Notes: generated by a model not told the origin, from the sequence alone. DNA of 40,610 bases from CAYFYJ01 sp964347415 (GCA_964347415.1 CAYFYJ010000001.1:1-40610), one strand, 5' to 3'; positions 17,029 to 24,645 are shown, numbered from the stretch's first letter. Program-made: numbers and translations.

Positions 17029-17871
17029 CTATATGACTCTATCAGTACGTATTACATTACCTTTTCTCTTGAGCATCATCTTGCCATAAGTCTTTGAAAT
17101 GCCCAATGCAATCAATTCTTTTTTTGAAGAAAATATCCCAACTGTTTCATTTTCTTTAATTCCTTTTTGCACTTCGATAAAATCCGATGACGAAACAGGT
17201 GCACCATTCCGTATTGAACTAATGCTGGCGTCTTTAACATAAACTCTTTTAACGTGTGGTATTGCTTCCTCTATCGGAATAAGAATTTTTCTTAAATCTG
17301 ATTCATTAGCATCTTTAATTTCACTCAGCATGTGACTGTTCTTAAGACTGAAATGCCCGACCTTAGTTCTCCAGAGTTCTTTCATGTGGGATCCTATTCC
17401 AAGTTTTTTTCCAATATCTGAACAAAGTTTCCTGATGTATGTTCCGGCTTGAACCTTTGTACTAAACCAAACATCTTTTCCATCTTTTTTCAGGATATCA
17501 AAATTGTAAACTCTTCTTTTCCTCGGTCTCCTGGCAACTCTTGATTTTACTGGAGGTATTTGAGTTATTCCACCGATAAAATGTTTTGAAATCACTTTTT
17601 CTAGAGTTTTTTTATCGACATATTTGTGGAGGTACAGAATCCCTTCGTATTCTTTATCCAATCCCATTAAAACTGGCATGGCTTTAGTTGCATTCTCTAA
17701 AGCCACTAAAAGAACTCCGCTTACTCTCGGGTCTAAAACCCCGGTATGACCACAACGCTTCAATTTGAAAATATCTTTTATCTCTTGGACAACTTCTCTG
17801 GAAGTAGGCCCGCTAGGTTTGTTTACGTTAATTACACTACGAGATATTAATTCTGGGATAGTTTTTTTCAT
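17029..17871 (-). CDS. tRNA/rRNA pseudouridine synthase Cbf5/TruB family
   Basis: 280 residues. The TruB/Cbf5 catalytic box is intact (RCGHTGVLDPRVSGVLLVAL, catalytic Asp at about 47), preceded by NVNKPSGPTSREVV. A PUA domain follows in the last ~75 residues (RVYVKDASISSIRNGAPV). Somewhat shorter than usual archaeal Cbf5 (~330), lacking N-terminal extension. In the H/ACA RNP with Nop10, Gar1 and L7Ae it converts uridine to pseudouridine in rRNA and tRNA position 55. Last gene of the ribosomal operon, directly abutting L14e, its usual archaeal position. Confidence 0.92.
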   Translation of the reverse strand: MKKTIPELISRSVINVNKPSGPTSREVVQEIKDIFKLKRCGHTGVLDPRVSGVLLVALENATKAMPVLMGLDKEYEGILYLHKYVDKKTLEKVISKHFIGGITQIPPVKSRVARRPRKRRVYNFDILKKDGKDVWFSTKVQAGTYIRKLCSDIGKKLGIGSHMKELWRTKVGHFSLKNSHMLSEIKDANESDLRKILIPIEEAIPHVKRVYVKDASISSIRNGAPVSSSDFIEVQKGIKENETVGIFSSKKELIALGISKTYGKMMLKRKGNVIRTDRVI

Positions 17872-18504
17872 TTATTTCTTCTTTTTAGCTTTCTTGACCG
17901 CTTTTTTGGGTTTCTTAGTTGGTTTCTTTTTTGCGGGTTTTTTTACAGGTTTCTTCTTCTCAACTTTTTTCTTCTCAGGTTTCTTAACAGCCTTTTTCTC
18001 TTCTTTTGGTTTTTTCTTGCGGAAACTCGGTACCTTGAATTTTATTGTTATACCTTTCTTTTTGGGTTTCTCTTCAGGTTTTTCTTCTTTCTTTTCAACC
18101 TTTTCTTCTTTCTTTTTTTCTGGTTTCATCTCTTCTTTTTTAGGTTTCTCAGGCTTCTTCTCTTTCTTTGGCTTCTCGATTTTCTTAGGAATCTCTTTAA
18201 CTTTCTTCTCAATCACTTTCATAATTTCAGGACTTGGTAATCTCAGACTCAATTTCTTCGTTAAACCAATGGCATCGTACGCCTTGATTACAACAGCATC
18301 CGCAGCTTCAGGAGCTATTTTTAAGGAATGCTGGGTAGGCTCTAGATGTTCAATATTACATCTTCTTCTCTTAACTCCTGTCAGTTGTTTGGGTCCAGTA
18401 ATTAACACAAAAGTGTTGTCCATCTTTTTTAATACTACACAATATTTACCAGCCTCACGGCCAGCAATCTTCATACAAACTCTTCCAACATCGAGTGCTG
18501 CCAC
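17872..18504 (-). CDS. rpl14e: Ribosomal protein L14e with long Lys-rich C-terminal tail
   Basis: 210 residues. The first ~95 are L14e (CMKIAGREAGKYCVVLKKMD, LITGPKQLTGVKRRRCNIEH). The remaining ~110 are an unusually long Lys/Glu/Pro tail not present in typical archaeal L14e (~80-140 aa in all). Part of the tail is encoded by a 114-bp stretch identical to one in rps5 (18081-18194 versus 31432-31545). Stop abuts the Cbf5 start without a gap. cmk, often found before L14e, is missing. Confidence 0.92.
   Translation of the reverse strand: MAALDVGRVCMKIAGREAGKYCVVLKKMDNTFVLITGPKQLTGVKRRRCNIEHLEPTQHSLKIAPEAADAVVIKAYDAIGLTKKLSLRLPSPEIMKVIEKKVKEIPKKIEKPKKEKKPEKPKKEEMKPEKKKEEKVEKKEEKPEEKPKKKGITIKFKVPSFRKKKPKEEKKAVKKPEKKKVEKKKPVKKPAKKKPTKKPKKAVKKAKKKK
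18081..18194 (-). repeat. 114-bp perfect repeat, copy in rpl14e
   Basis: Identical base for base and in the same orientation and frame to 31432-31545 in rps5. It encodes about 37 residues of Lys/Glu/Pro-rich tail (from IPKKIEKPKK to EKVEKKEE). The flanks diverge immediately on both sides. Confidence 0.95.
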
Positions 18505-18552
18505 TCATACCACCCCTTGAATGATTAAATTTACAATTTTAATTGTTGATTG

Positions 18553-18831
18553 TCAAGATTTAAAAGTATCCCTAACAGTCTTTCTCAATACATCTCTCAT
18601 ACAACTTGAGCATAAATTACCACCGTAAGGTCTCTCAGGTCTTCTCTTCGTTTTTGCCAACTTCCCCATATCAACAGGATTTAATCTTGGGACACCATGC
18701 AAAGGCCTCTTACAGATTGTACACTTAGCAACCTTTGGTCTCCTCTTCTCACGATGAGTTATCAATCTGTTACCAGGAGTCCTTACTTTTTTTCTCCTTA
18801 AACTTCTAGACCTTAGCTTCGGTCGTACCAT
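18553..18831 (-). CDS. rpl34e: Ribosomal protein L34e
   Basis: 92 residues. N-terminal RSRSLRRKKVRTPG, a CxxC pair in KCTICKRPLHGVPRLNP and a second in LCSSCMRD form the L34e zinc ribbon; RPYGGNLC is conserved in the family. Start codon directly abuts the EMC3 stop. Part of the SecY-EMC3-L34e-L14e-Cbf5 string, minus the usual adk and cmk. Confidence 0.95.
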   Translation of the reverse strand: MVRPKLRSRSLRRKKVRTPGNRLITHREKRRPKVAKCTICKRPLHGVPRLNPVDMGKLAKTKRRPERPYGGNLCSSCMRDVLRKTVRDTFKS

Positions 18832-19263
18832 CTACATCCCAACCAATTTTCTTACGATCGTGCTAACAACAAAAGTACAGATAAAATACCACCAGAACCA
18901 GGATAATTCATAACCACCTATATATGGTATCGAGTCTGGGACTGTAGCCACAGTTAGACCAGTATAGGCGCTCCTAACGAATGGTAGAACCAATATAACT
19001 AAGATAATCGAGATCATCATGGGTTTAATCATGAATTTCATGTAGTCTGAATTAATTTTCATTAATTCCTTCAAATGATCATTGACGGCTTTAGCGTCCC
19101 CGGATTTCTGAGCTTCCAACATCTTTGTCCTGATTTCTTTCATCTTGTCTTTAACTTCTTTAGCCGCCCCTGTTCCCAAAAACTTCTTGTTGACTAAACT
19201 CATAAATATGCTGATTCCAGCTCCGATTAAGAAAATCGCGATTATTGGTGTTAGTGGTATCAT
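18832..19263 (-). CDS. EMC3/DUF106 (archaeal YidC-like membrane insertase)
   Basis: 143 residues with three transmembrane segments (about 4-25, 80-98, 115-138) and a cytosolic coiled-coil hairpin between the first two (KEVKDKMKEIRTKMLEAQKS). This is the DUF106 fold of the Oxa1/YidC/EMC3 superfamily that helps insert membrane proteins. It sits directly after SecY, abutting on both sides, its conserved archaeal location. Confidence 0.92.
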   Translation of the reverse strand: MIPLTPIIAIFLIGAGISIFMSLVNKKFLGTGAAKEVKDKMKEIRTKMLEAQKSGDAKAVNDHLKELMKINSDYMKFMIKPMMISIILVILVLPFVRSAYTGLTVATVPDSIPYIGGYELSWFWWYFICTFVVSTIVRKLVGM

Positions 19264-20712
19264 TCATTCCTCACCTAAAAACTTTCTGATTATTGGATGT
19301 GCTCCATCTAAATTCTCATTCTTTAATTGTTCATAGAAGTTATAAATAATTGTTACCGTCAGCAAAATTCCTGTTCCTGTGCCTATAGCACCGGTAAAAT
19401 CGGCAAAAGCGGCTAAAAACCCTATTGACGCACCACCTAGAACAGCCAATGCTGGTATATATCTGTTCAGGACATTTTTGACTATCTGTGGGTTGCTCCT
19501 GTATCCTGGTATTCTCATACCAATCGATGTGACTTGTTCGGCGACAGATTCAGCATCCATACCAGAAGTACTAAGCCAGAATACAGAGAAGATGATCGAA
19601 CATCCGATCATAAGAGACATATAAATGATAGCTCTGAGAGCGAGTTGACTCGTTAACAGTCCGTTGAATATGTCACCGATTAGATTCGTAGGGGCTGAGA
19701 AATAATAGATTATTCCACTCAGGGGTTGAGTACCACCGCCAGGATTCTGTTGAAGGCAGCCAAGAAAACTACATTTGATATCTGGGTTTATAGGATCGGG
19801 TTTAGCCATCATCCCACTGAACAACTGGAAGTTAGCGAGTAGAGCGGCTGTAAGAATGACTGGAATGTTACTCGTGTAGAATAATTTTAGAGACCATCTT
19901 CTACCGAATCCTCTCAAAGAGCCAAATTGTAGCGGTATGTCGACAGATATACCTTGCGCATAGATAACCATCAAGAACACTATTAGAGTCGCTAAGATTG
20001 GAAGAAATGCAAAGAATGCTTGTGAGTATAGGTTATCTCTGAATACATCAAATAGGACTGCCCAGAATCTCCCGATAGGCTCAGTCCCTGGTGGTGGTAG
20101 TATACAACCAGTCATTGCTCCAGTCATACATGGACTGAAGAGTTGTATGAATATCTGTCTCGCCACACCAGCTGCTATGAACAAACTAATACCAGAACCT
20201 ATACCCCATTTACTGACTATCTCATCCAAAAGAATGACGATCAAACCACCAAAGGCTAGTTGGATAACGACGATAGTAATGGTGAAGACATCAGGACTGC
20301 TTGGAGGAACCGCCCCACCAATTACGAACGCTACAGCTTCAATAAAACACAGCGCTACGGCAGATAATTTTTGAATCGTATCATATTTTTCCTTTTGTTT
20401 TGGATCGTTCAAATCCCAGTCTATGAGCTTTGCACCAACCAACAATTGCAAAATAATAGAAGAAGTAACCAAAGGTCCGATACCGAGCGTCATCAGAGTT
20501 CCGAATGATGATCCTAACAACATCTGTAGAGCTTGGAATTGTTGACCTGCTCCTTCAGCAACCCCATAAACACGACCAAAAAGTTGAGAAGACATTAGAA
20601 AATATACGACTAGAACTATTCCAGTCCAAGTGAGTTTTTTGTTTATAGAAACTTTGTAAATCGGTTTTTCGACCGTGGGAATATACTTATTCAATTTTGT
20701 AATGTCAAACAT
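19264..20712 (-). CDS. secY: Preprotein translocase subunit SecY
   Basis: 482 residues, ten predicted transmembrane helices. Family landmarks: YFLMSSQLFGRVYG (helix 1/plug region), LGIGPLVTSSIILQLLVGAK (helix 2), GIGSGISLFIAAGVARQI, and IPLQFGSLRGFGRRWSLKLFYTSNIPVIL in the cytosolic loop before helix 7, where the ribosome docks (shown here only in part as a landmark description). The extracellular loop around 320-345 (LGCLQQNPGGGTQPLSG) is archaeal-like. Abuts L15 upstream and EMC3 downstream. Confidence 0.96.
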   Translation of the reverse strand: MFDITKLNKYIPTVEKPIYKVSINKKLTWTGIVLVVYFLMSSQLFGRVYGVAEGAGQQFQALQMLLGSSFGTLMTLGIGPLVTSSIILQLLVGAKLIDWDLNDPKQKEKYDTIQKLSAVALCFIEAVAFVIGGAVPPSSPDVFTITIVVIQLAFGGLIVILLDEIVSKWGIGSGISLFIAAGVARQIFIQLFSPCMTGAMTGCILPPPGTEPIGRFWAVLFDVFRDNLYSQAFFAFLPILATLIVFLMVIYAQGISVDIPLQFGSLRGFGRRWSLKLFYTSNIPVILTAALLANFQLFSGMMAKPDPINPDIKCSFLGCLQQNPGGGTQPLSGIIYYFSAPTNLIGDIFNGLLTSQLALRAIIYMSLMIGCSIIFSVFWLSTSGMDAESVAEQVTSIGMRIPGYRSNPQIVKNVLNRYIPALAVLGGASIGFLAAFADFTGAIGTGTGILLTVTIIYNFYEQLKNENLDGAHPIIRKFLGEE

Positions 20713-21153
20713 CTAACTCACGACAACCGCTTTGCCTTTAACATCTTCTAATTTTTTTATGGCATTCTTGGAGAAATATTTTGCCTCGACTATCAGTTTG
20801 TGTTTTACTTGGCCTGTTCCGAGAAGTTTATCATATCCTAACTCAGTTAAGTTGACCTTCAAGCCTTCTTTCCCTTTTGTAATTTTTTTATCTTTAAGCA
20901 ACTTATCCACTCTTGAATCCAACTCTTTCAGGTTTATAGTTTTGACTTCTTTTACGACTTTTACTGGTCTTTTAAAACCCTTCTTACCGAAATGGTCTGG
21001 CATGTATCTGATTTCTGTCATTCGTTTGTGTTTGTGTAAACCTGCCAATCCCCTGCCACCCCTGCTCCCCCCGCCTCTATGCTTCTTATGGCTACCGTAA
21101 CCTGTTCCGCGTCCTCTCCTCTTCTTTAGCTTCTTTCTCCTTCTTACGACCAT
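20713..21153 (-). CDS. rpl15: Ribosomal protein L15
   Basis: 146 residues. N-terminal RGRGTGYGSHKKHRGGGSRG is the rRNA-penetrating Gly/Arg loop of L15/L27a; C-terminal core LLGTGQVKHKLIVEAKYFSK. One-base overlap with the L30 stop (TAATG), standard operon order L30-L15-SecY. Confidence 0.96.
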   Translation of the reverse strand: MVVRRRKKLKKRRGRGTGYGSHKKHRGGGSRGGRGLAGLHKHKRMTEIRYMPDHFGKKGFKRPVKVVKEVKTINLKELDSRVDKLLKDKKITKGKEGLKVNLTELGYDKLLGTGQVKHKLIVEAKYFSKNAIKKLEDVKGKAVVVS

Positions 21154-21572
21154 TAAATCATTCTCTCTAAGAGTTCGTTTATTTTGTCTCCTCTAAAGCC
21201 TAAATCGCCTTTTGGATATGGTAATCTAGTAGATTTAAAACCATGTGTTGGTGGATTTAGCCTGAAAATGAGTTTTAATTTTAATTTATTTTTCATCAAT
21301 GCATCTGATAAATCATCGAAATCCTTCATCTTCATTCCTTTCAATTTTTCTTTTGAGATCCGACTCCTTTTTTGTAATAGTTTAATTAGTGTTTTTTTAT
21401 TGACATTCCCCCAAGTGATTCTATCTTTTGTCTTTCTTAACATACCAAGATATTCTTTTGTTTCTGGCATGACAACACAATGGTTTCGAGATTTGAGATT
21501 AAGTACCTTCAAAGTATCTTCTATATCTTTCCTTGTGTTGACCGAACCTCTTATTCTAACGACAGCAAACAT
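21153..21572 (-). CDS. rpl30: Ribosomal protein L30
   Basis: 139 residues, archaeal/eukaryal L7-type L30. VVRIRGSVNTRKDIEDTLKV at the N-terminus and RITWGNVNKKTLIKLLQKR are family features; the C-terminal part has RLNPPTHGFKSTR. It is normally immediately after S5 but here begins its own transcript: minus-strand TTTAAAAAGACTATAATTATAAAG stands about 26-50 nt upstream, and S5 is 9.2 kb away. Confidence 0.95.
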   Translation of the reverse strand: MFAVVRIRGSVNTRKDIEDTLKVLNLKSRNHCVVMPETKEYLGMLRKTKDRITWGNVNKKTLIKLLQKRSRISKEKLKGMKMKDFDDLSDALMKNKLKLKLIFRLNPPTHGFKSTRLPYPKGDLGFRGDKINELLERMI

Positions 21573-21594
21573 ACTATCACTAATTGTTTGATTT

Positions 21595-21622
21595 AAACAC
21601 TTTATAATTATAGTCTTTTTAA
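21595..21622 (-). promoter_or_regulatory. Putative promoter of the L30-L15-SecY-...-Cbf5 half-operon
   Basis: The minus strand carries CTTTAAAAAGACTATAATTATAAAG, including a TATA-like ACTATAATTATAAAG, about 26-50 nt before the rpl30 ATG. An independent promoter is needed because the upstream half of the operon lies elsewhere. Confidence 0.45.
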
Positions 21623-21670
21623 AGATTTCATTGAGAAAGTTATAAATTTAAGCCTATTTGATTGGAGTTT

Positions 21671-21871
21671 TTAGGTCGTTAATTGTCCGACCACATAACT
21701 TATGCCAATAACCATCAGAAACAGACCACCAAACAGCAAAAACATCCCAAGATAGAACTTAGTGGTACCAGAAACTATGTAAAGGGTCATGAATGCATTC
21801 ATCCCAAGAAAAATGAACCCTATGCCTATCCATATCAGACAAAAGAATGCCAACAATCTGATTAAACCCAT
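21671..21871 (-). CDS. Small two-helix membrane protein
   Basis: 66 residues, hydrophobic, two transmembrane segments (LIRLLAFFCLIWIGIGFIFL and YLGMFLLFGGLFLMVIGISY). Unrecognised. It is followed by CCAATCAAATAGGCTT, a degenerate match to the post-stop part of the recurrent element. Confidence 0.55.
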   Translation of the reverse strand: MGLIRLLAFFCLIWIGIGFIFLGMNAFMTLYIVSGTTKFYLGMFLLFGGLFLMVIGISYVVGQLTT

Positions 21872-21938
21872 TATATCACATTAATTATTTTCTTTTCTGG
21901 TAATAAATGTCTAACCTTGGATGATGAAACTTAGGTAT

Positions 21939-21956
21939 AGACAATAAATCTATCTT
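21939..21956 (-). promoter_or_regulatory. Recurrent intergenic element, variant at the edge of the M32 island
   Basis: Minus strand AAGATAGATTTATTGTCT. It does not adjoin a stop codon: the M32 stop is about 100 nt away. A good copy also lies on the other side of the island (23868-23884), so the M32 gene with its flanks sits between two copies. Confidence 0.45.
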
Positions 21957-22042
21957 CCTTAACTTTTGAGGGTACTCAGAGAGATCTGAGAACTCTTTCT
22001 TATTTTTATTAATTAATTTCTATACATTATAATTGAAAACAG

Positions 22043-22079
22043 AAAAAAGGGTTATCAGCTCAAACGTAGATTGAGCTGA
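22043..22079 (-). terminator. Bacterial-style hairpin plus T-run after the M32 gene
   Basis: Minus strand TCAGCTCAA-TCTACGT-TTGAGCTGA is a perfect 9-bp stem with 7-nt loop, followed after TAACCC by TTTTTT. The stem overlaps the stop codon of the peptidase gene. This architecture is that of bacterial intrinsic terminators and differs from the short elements ending neighbouring genes. Confidence 0.75.
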
Positions 22080-23625
22080 ATTTTTGATCTGCATAGTTTA
22101 TCCAATACTTAGGGTTTAGAGTTTCGCCAGTGACAGCTTGGAGTAGTTCCGGGGCTTCACGAACTAATATGAATCGGTGGACATTCTTTCTGAGCCACGT
22201 CAGAAGTTTGGCAAGGTCACCCTTCGCTATGTCTTCGTCGATGTTTGGGATTGCTCTTTTTGCAGCAGCGAATAGTTGGGCAGATGTGAGGTTACCTAGC
22301 ATATAGTTTGCGAAATATCCGAAATATCCGAAGGACCAGTGAACATCCTGAAGTACACCTTCAGTGTTGTTTTTAGGTACATAGCCTACGTATTGTTCCA
22401 TCTTCTCGTTCCATATTTCTGGAAGATCCTTGACTTCAATGGTCTGATTGAGTAGTGCCTCTTCGATTTCACACCGGAACATGATATGGAGTTGGTAGGT
22501 TAATTCATCAGCTTCAATCCTAATCGGAGAAGGTTTGACGACATTGATGGCGTTGTAGAACTCTTCAAGAGGGACTTTTTTGAAATAGGGGAAAATCTCA
22601 TGAAGCATGGGATAGGAATGTTCCCAGAATGCATGACTTCTGCAGATTAGATTCTCGAACAATCTTGATTGTGATTCGCTAAGACTGAGAGAATGGCCCT
22701 TTTCAAAGTCTATCCACATTAGAAGTGGATCTAATCCTTGGTATGTGATACCGTGACCGCCTTCATGTAGAGTACCAAATAGACCAGAGGCTAAATTCCC
22801 AGGATCAAAGTGGGTTGTGAGTCGAACGTCATTCGGTCCTGCTGATGTTGTGAAAGGATGGAGTGTGGTGTCTAGTCTGCCTCGGCCGAAATCAAAGCCA
22901 ATAGCTTTAAGCAAGCGAACAACAAGTTTTCTTTGTAATTCAGGTGGGAAATGTCCATGTAAGAGAGTTTCATTTGGTTTTTCAGGTTGTTCTGTCAGTC
23001 GCTTTACAAGCGGAACAAGTTTTCCCCTAAGGGAATTTATGATTCCCTTGAGTTCATCGGTGGTTAGACCAGGCTCAAAGTCTGGAAGCAATCCATCATA
23101 TGGATTCTTTTCGAATCCGTGGGCTTCAGCGATTTGACGCACGAGTCCAACTATTTTTTCTAGATCCGATTGGAAGTGAAGGAAATTAGATTTTTCCTTG
23201 GCTTGCTTGTATACGAGAAATGCTGCTGATATCGCTTTACTGAACTTCTTGAAAAGATCTTCTGAGACTTCAGTTTCTCTTTTGTGGATGGCTTTTAGTC
23301 TTAGCACTATGAATCGTTGTCCCGGATTGAGATGTTCCTGCATGTCTGCTAAGCGATCAAGCATCACTCCTATTGATCTAGAAGTGAAAAGTTTATGCCA
23401 ATTCGAACTAAGCGTCGATATGATCTCTGTTCTTCCTTCGCCTGCCTTTTCAGGCATCTTTGTTTTTTGATCCCATCCTACGATACTACTTGCGAAACTG
23501 AATATAGCAGCTGTCTTAAGTTTCTTGAGCAATTTTCCAAATAGTTTTTCTGCTTCGGTTTTCAAGGTGGTTTCTCTTCTTTTTTTCTTTTGGTTATTCG
23601 TGAGCGAGTTCGGTTCTATACACAT
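22060..23625 (-). CDS. M32 family metallocarboxypeptidase (carboxypeptidase Taq)
   Basis: 521 residues; cytosolic zinc-dependent carboxypeptidase. All family motifs are present in order: DVRLTTHFDP (DxRxT), LHEGGHGIT (HExxH zinc site), LSESQSRLFEN, IRIEADELTYQ (xRxxAD) and GVLQDVHWSFG (GxxQDxHW). The first ~20 residues are not family-like, and a TTG start near residue 21 is possible. Codon use and base composition look richer in G+C than neighbouring genes. Long intergenic regions flank it on both sides, and it ends in a bacterial-type terminator; acquisition by transfer is a fair inference. Confidence 0.95.
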   Translation of the reverse strand: MCIEPNSLTNNQKKKRRETTLKTEAEKLFGKLLKKLKTAAIFSFASSIVGWDQKTKMPEKAGEGRTEIISTLSSNWHKLFTSRSIGVMLDRLADMQEHLNPGQRFIVLRLKAIHKRETEVSEDLFKKFSKAISAAFLVYKQAKEKSNFLHFQSDLEKIVGLVRQIAEAHGFEKNPYDGLLPDFEPGLTTDELKGIINSLRGKLVPLVKRLTEQPEKPNETLLHGHFPPELQRKLVVRLLKAIGFDFGRGRLDTTLHPFTTSAGPNDVRLTTHFDPGNLASGLFGTLHEGGHGITYQGLDPLLMWIDFEKGHSLSLSESQSRLFENLICRSHAFWEHSYPMLHEIFPYFKKVPLEEFYNAINVVKPSPIRIEADELTYQLHIMFRCEIEEALLNQTIEVKDLPEIWNEKMEQYVGYVPKNNTEGVLQDVHWSFGYFGYFANYMLGNLTSAQLFAAAKRAIPNIDEDIAKGDLAKLLTWLRKNVHRFILVREAPELLQAVTGETLNPKYWINYADQKFSSIYV

Positions 23626-23867
23626 TTCACTAAAGACAGTGTCATATCATTTGTTATTTCAATTGAACCAGTTGTGACTAAGTATTCCTCAGAATTGGTC
23701 TTCAGTCAACCAACCAATCAACGTCGATGTATGTGTATAGTCTTTGTTATGTTGTGTTGATTGAATTTGGTTATTTACATAGTATGGTGTGTGTATAGAG
23801 CATGAAATCTGGAGCCAATCAATAAATACAAAGTTAATAATTAATCTTTTTATTCGTATCTCTCCCC
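23626..23867. other. Non-coding flank of the M32 gene
   Basis: About 240 bp, unusually long for this compact region. It holds three GTGTATAG-like repeats near 23642 (minus), 23733 and 23790 but no promoter I can name with confidence. A 61-codon minus ORF (23689-23874) has no motif or ribosome-binding site and is likely chance. Confidence 0.35.
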
Positions 23868-23884
23868 AGAACAAAAATCTATCT
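23868..23884 (-). promoter_or_regulatory. Recurrent intergenic element, copy F
   Basis: Perfect core (minus AGATAGATTTTTGTTCT) overlapping by one base the TAA of 23884..24183. The following 240 nt lead into the M32 gene. Confidence 0.65.
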
Positions 23885-24183
23885 TATTTTCTTTTCTTGA
23901 ACTTATTGTAAAACCATCCTATTACTGATCCGATAATGAAATACATCGCCAAAGTTGATATAAAAAAAATTATGTAAGTTATGTTGTAAGAAATTGAAGG
24001 TTTAAAAAATGCGTTGAATATTGGTAGAGCTGGAGTGGCCACAATTAAGAAGAAGAATAAGAATGTCTCTCCTTCCGGAGGAACTAAAACGTCAATAACT
24101 AAGTTTACAACAAAAACTAAGATCGGAATTAGTGTGGCTATAATTCCACCTTTCAACCAGAAAGGCCATTCTTTCCATATCAT
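23884..24183 (-). CDS. Small membrane protein, three helices
   Basis: 99 residues with three hydrophobic segments (GGIIATLIPILVFVVNLVID, FLFFFLIVATPALPIFNAFF, YIIFFISTLAMYFIIGSVIG) and a basic tail (KFKKRK). No family recognised. The ATG is 19 nt after a recurrent element. Its leader AGAAAAGAAATCTAGATT is nearly the same as the leader of the 16-codon ORF at 24515..24565. Confidence 0.6.
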   Translation of the reverse strand: MIWKEWPFWLKGGIIATLIPILVFVVNLVIDVLVPPEGETFLFFFLIVATPALPIFNAFFKPSISYNITYIIFFISTLAMYFIIGSVIGWFYNKFKKRK

Positions 24184-24202
24184 AATCTAGATTTCTTTTC
24201 TA

Positions 24203-24219
24203 AGAACAAAAATCTATCT
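24203..24219 (-). promoter_or_regulatory. Recurrent intergenic element, copy G
   Basis: Perfect core, 20 nt past the DUF167 stop and 19 nt before the ATG of 23884..24183. Confidence 0.7.
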
Positions 24220-24239
24220 CGTTCTTAGGTTTATTTCAT

Positions 24240-24455
24240 TTATAAAATCTCTATAATTTTTTCTCTTGATTTTAAACCAGTAATTATTTTAACATTCTTT
24301 TTCTTTACTTTGAAAAATTTTCCCAAAGTTTCAATAACGGCTTGATTTGCCTTTCCATTAATTGGTCTGGCTTTTACATAAACTTTAAGAATGCCCTTGT
24401 CTTCTATAATATGGTTTTTCTTTGCATTGGGAATTACTTTTATTTTAAGCTTCAT
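24240..24455 (-). CDS. DUF167/YggU family protein
   Basis: 71 residues. LKIKVIPNAKKNHIIEDKGI, then VKARPINGKANQAVIETLGK and a final beta strand with GLKSREKIIEI, the complete DUF167 signature (the 'P..G.AN.A......' segment included). The fold is a small alpha/beta domain of unknown activity. Preceded by a copy of the recurrent element lacking the GTTCT end, 37 nt upstream. Confidence 0.92.
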   Translation of the reverse strand: MKLKIKVIPNAKKNHIIEDKGILKVYVKARPINGKANQAVIETLGKFFKVKKKNVKIITGLKSREKIIEIL

Positions 24456-24492
24456 CTTTGAAATATTAAGAAAAATGGATTTTAATTTGTTT

Positions 24493-24507
24493 GGAAAAAT
24501 CTATCTG
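24493..24507 (-). promoter_or_regulatory. Recurrent intergenic element, copy H (shortened)
   Basis: Minus CAGATAGATTTTTCC: core and T-run without GTTCT. Exactly 7 nt after the stop of the 16-codon ORF, the same spacing as copies A and E. Confidence 0.55.
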
Positions 24508-24514
24508 ATTCTGG

Positions 24515-24565
24515 TTATTTCCCTTTTCTTTTTTTCTTATGTTTTTTTCTTCGTGCTATTCCCAT
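24515..24565 (-). CDS. Candidate 16-residue basic microprotein
   Basis: ORF MGIARRKKHKKKRKGK between two copies of the recurrent element. The ATG is 19 nt after one copy (24585-24602), and the TAA is 7 nt before the next (24493-24507), exactly the spacing seen at real genes. An in-frame stop two codons upstream of the ATG fixes the start. Composition (11 Lys/Arg of 16) recalls very short ribosomal proteins such as L41e, but there is no alignment to support that. It may be a real micro-gene or a remnant. Confidence 0.4.
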   Translation of the reverse strand: MGIARRKKHKKKRKGK

Positions 24566-24584
24566 AATCTAACTTTCTCTTCTC

Positions 24585-24602
24585 AGAACAAAAATCTATC
24601 TG
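24585..24602 (-). promoter_or_regulatory. Recurrent intergenic element, copy I (no gene upstream)
   Basis: Perfect 18-bp copy. No minus-strand gene precedes it, because 24670..25713 runs the other way, while the micro-ORF starts 19 nt after it. This copy favours the promoter reading, or marks the end of a lost gene. Confidence 0.65.
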
Positions 24603-24624
24603 ATTTCTGGGTAACTTTTTAATA

Positions 24625-24645
24625 TCAGCAGTTTTATAATATTTA
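24625..24645 (+). promoter_or_regulatory. Promoter of G1P dehydrogenase gene
   Basis: TTTTATAATATTTAA on the plus strand, centred about 32 nt before ATG 24670, a canonical archaeal TATA position for a short-leader mRNA. Confidence 0.55.

Noticed and set aside
17765..18520. Long Phe/Ser-rich plus-strand ORF opposite rpl14e and the pseudouridine synthase gene
   Set aside because: It is the antisense shadow of the Lys-rich L14e tail; the same pattern appears opposite rps5 (30807-31739).
23689..23874. 61-codon minus-strand ORF upstream of the M32 gene
   Set aside because: No motif, overlaps a recurrent element and the junction of the M32 island; likely chance.
24515..24565. Naming the 16-residue basic ORF ribosomal protein L41e
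   Set aside because: Composition is suggestive, but the length and residue order do not align with known L41e.
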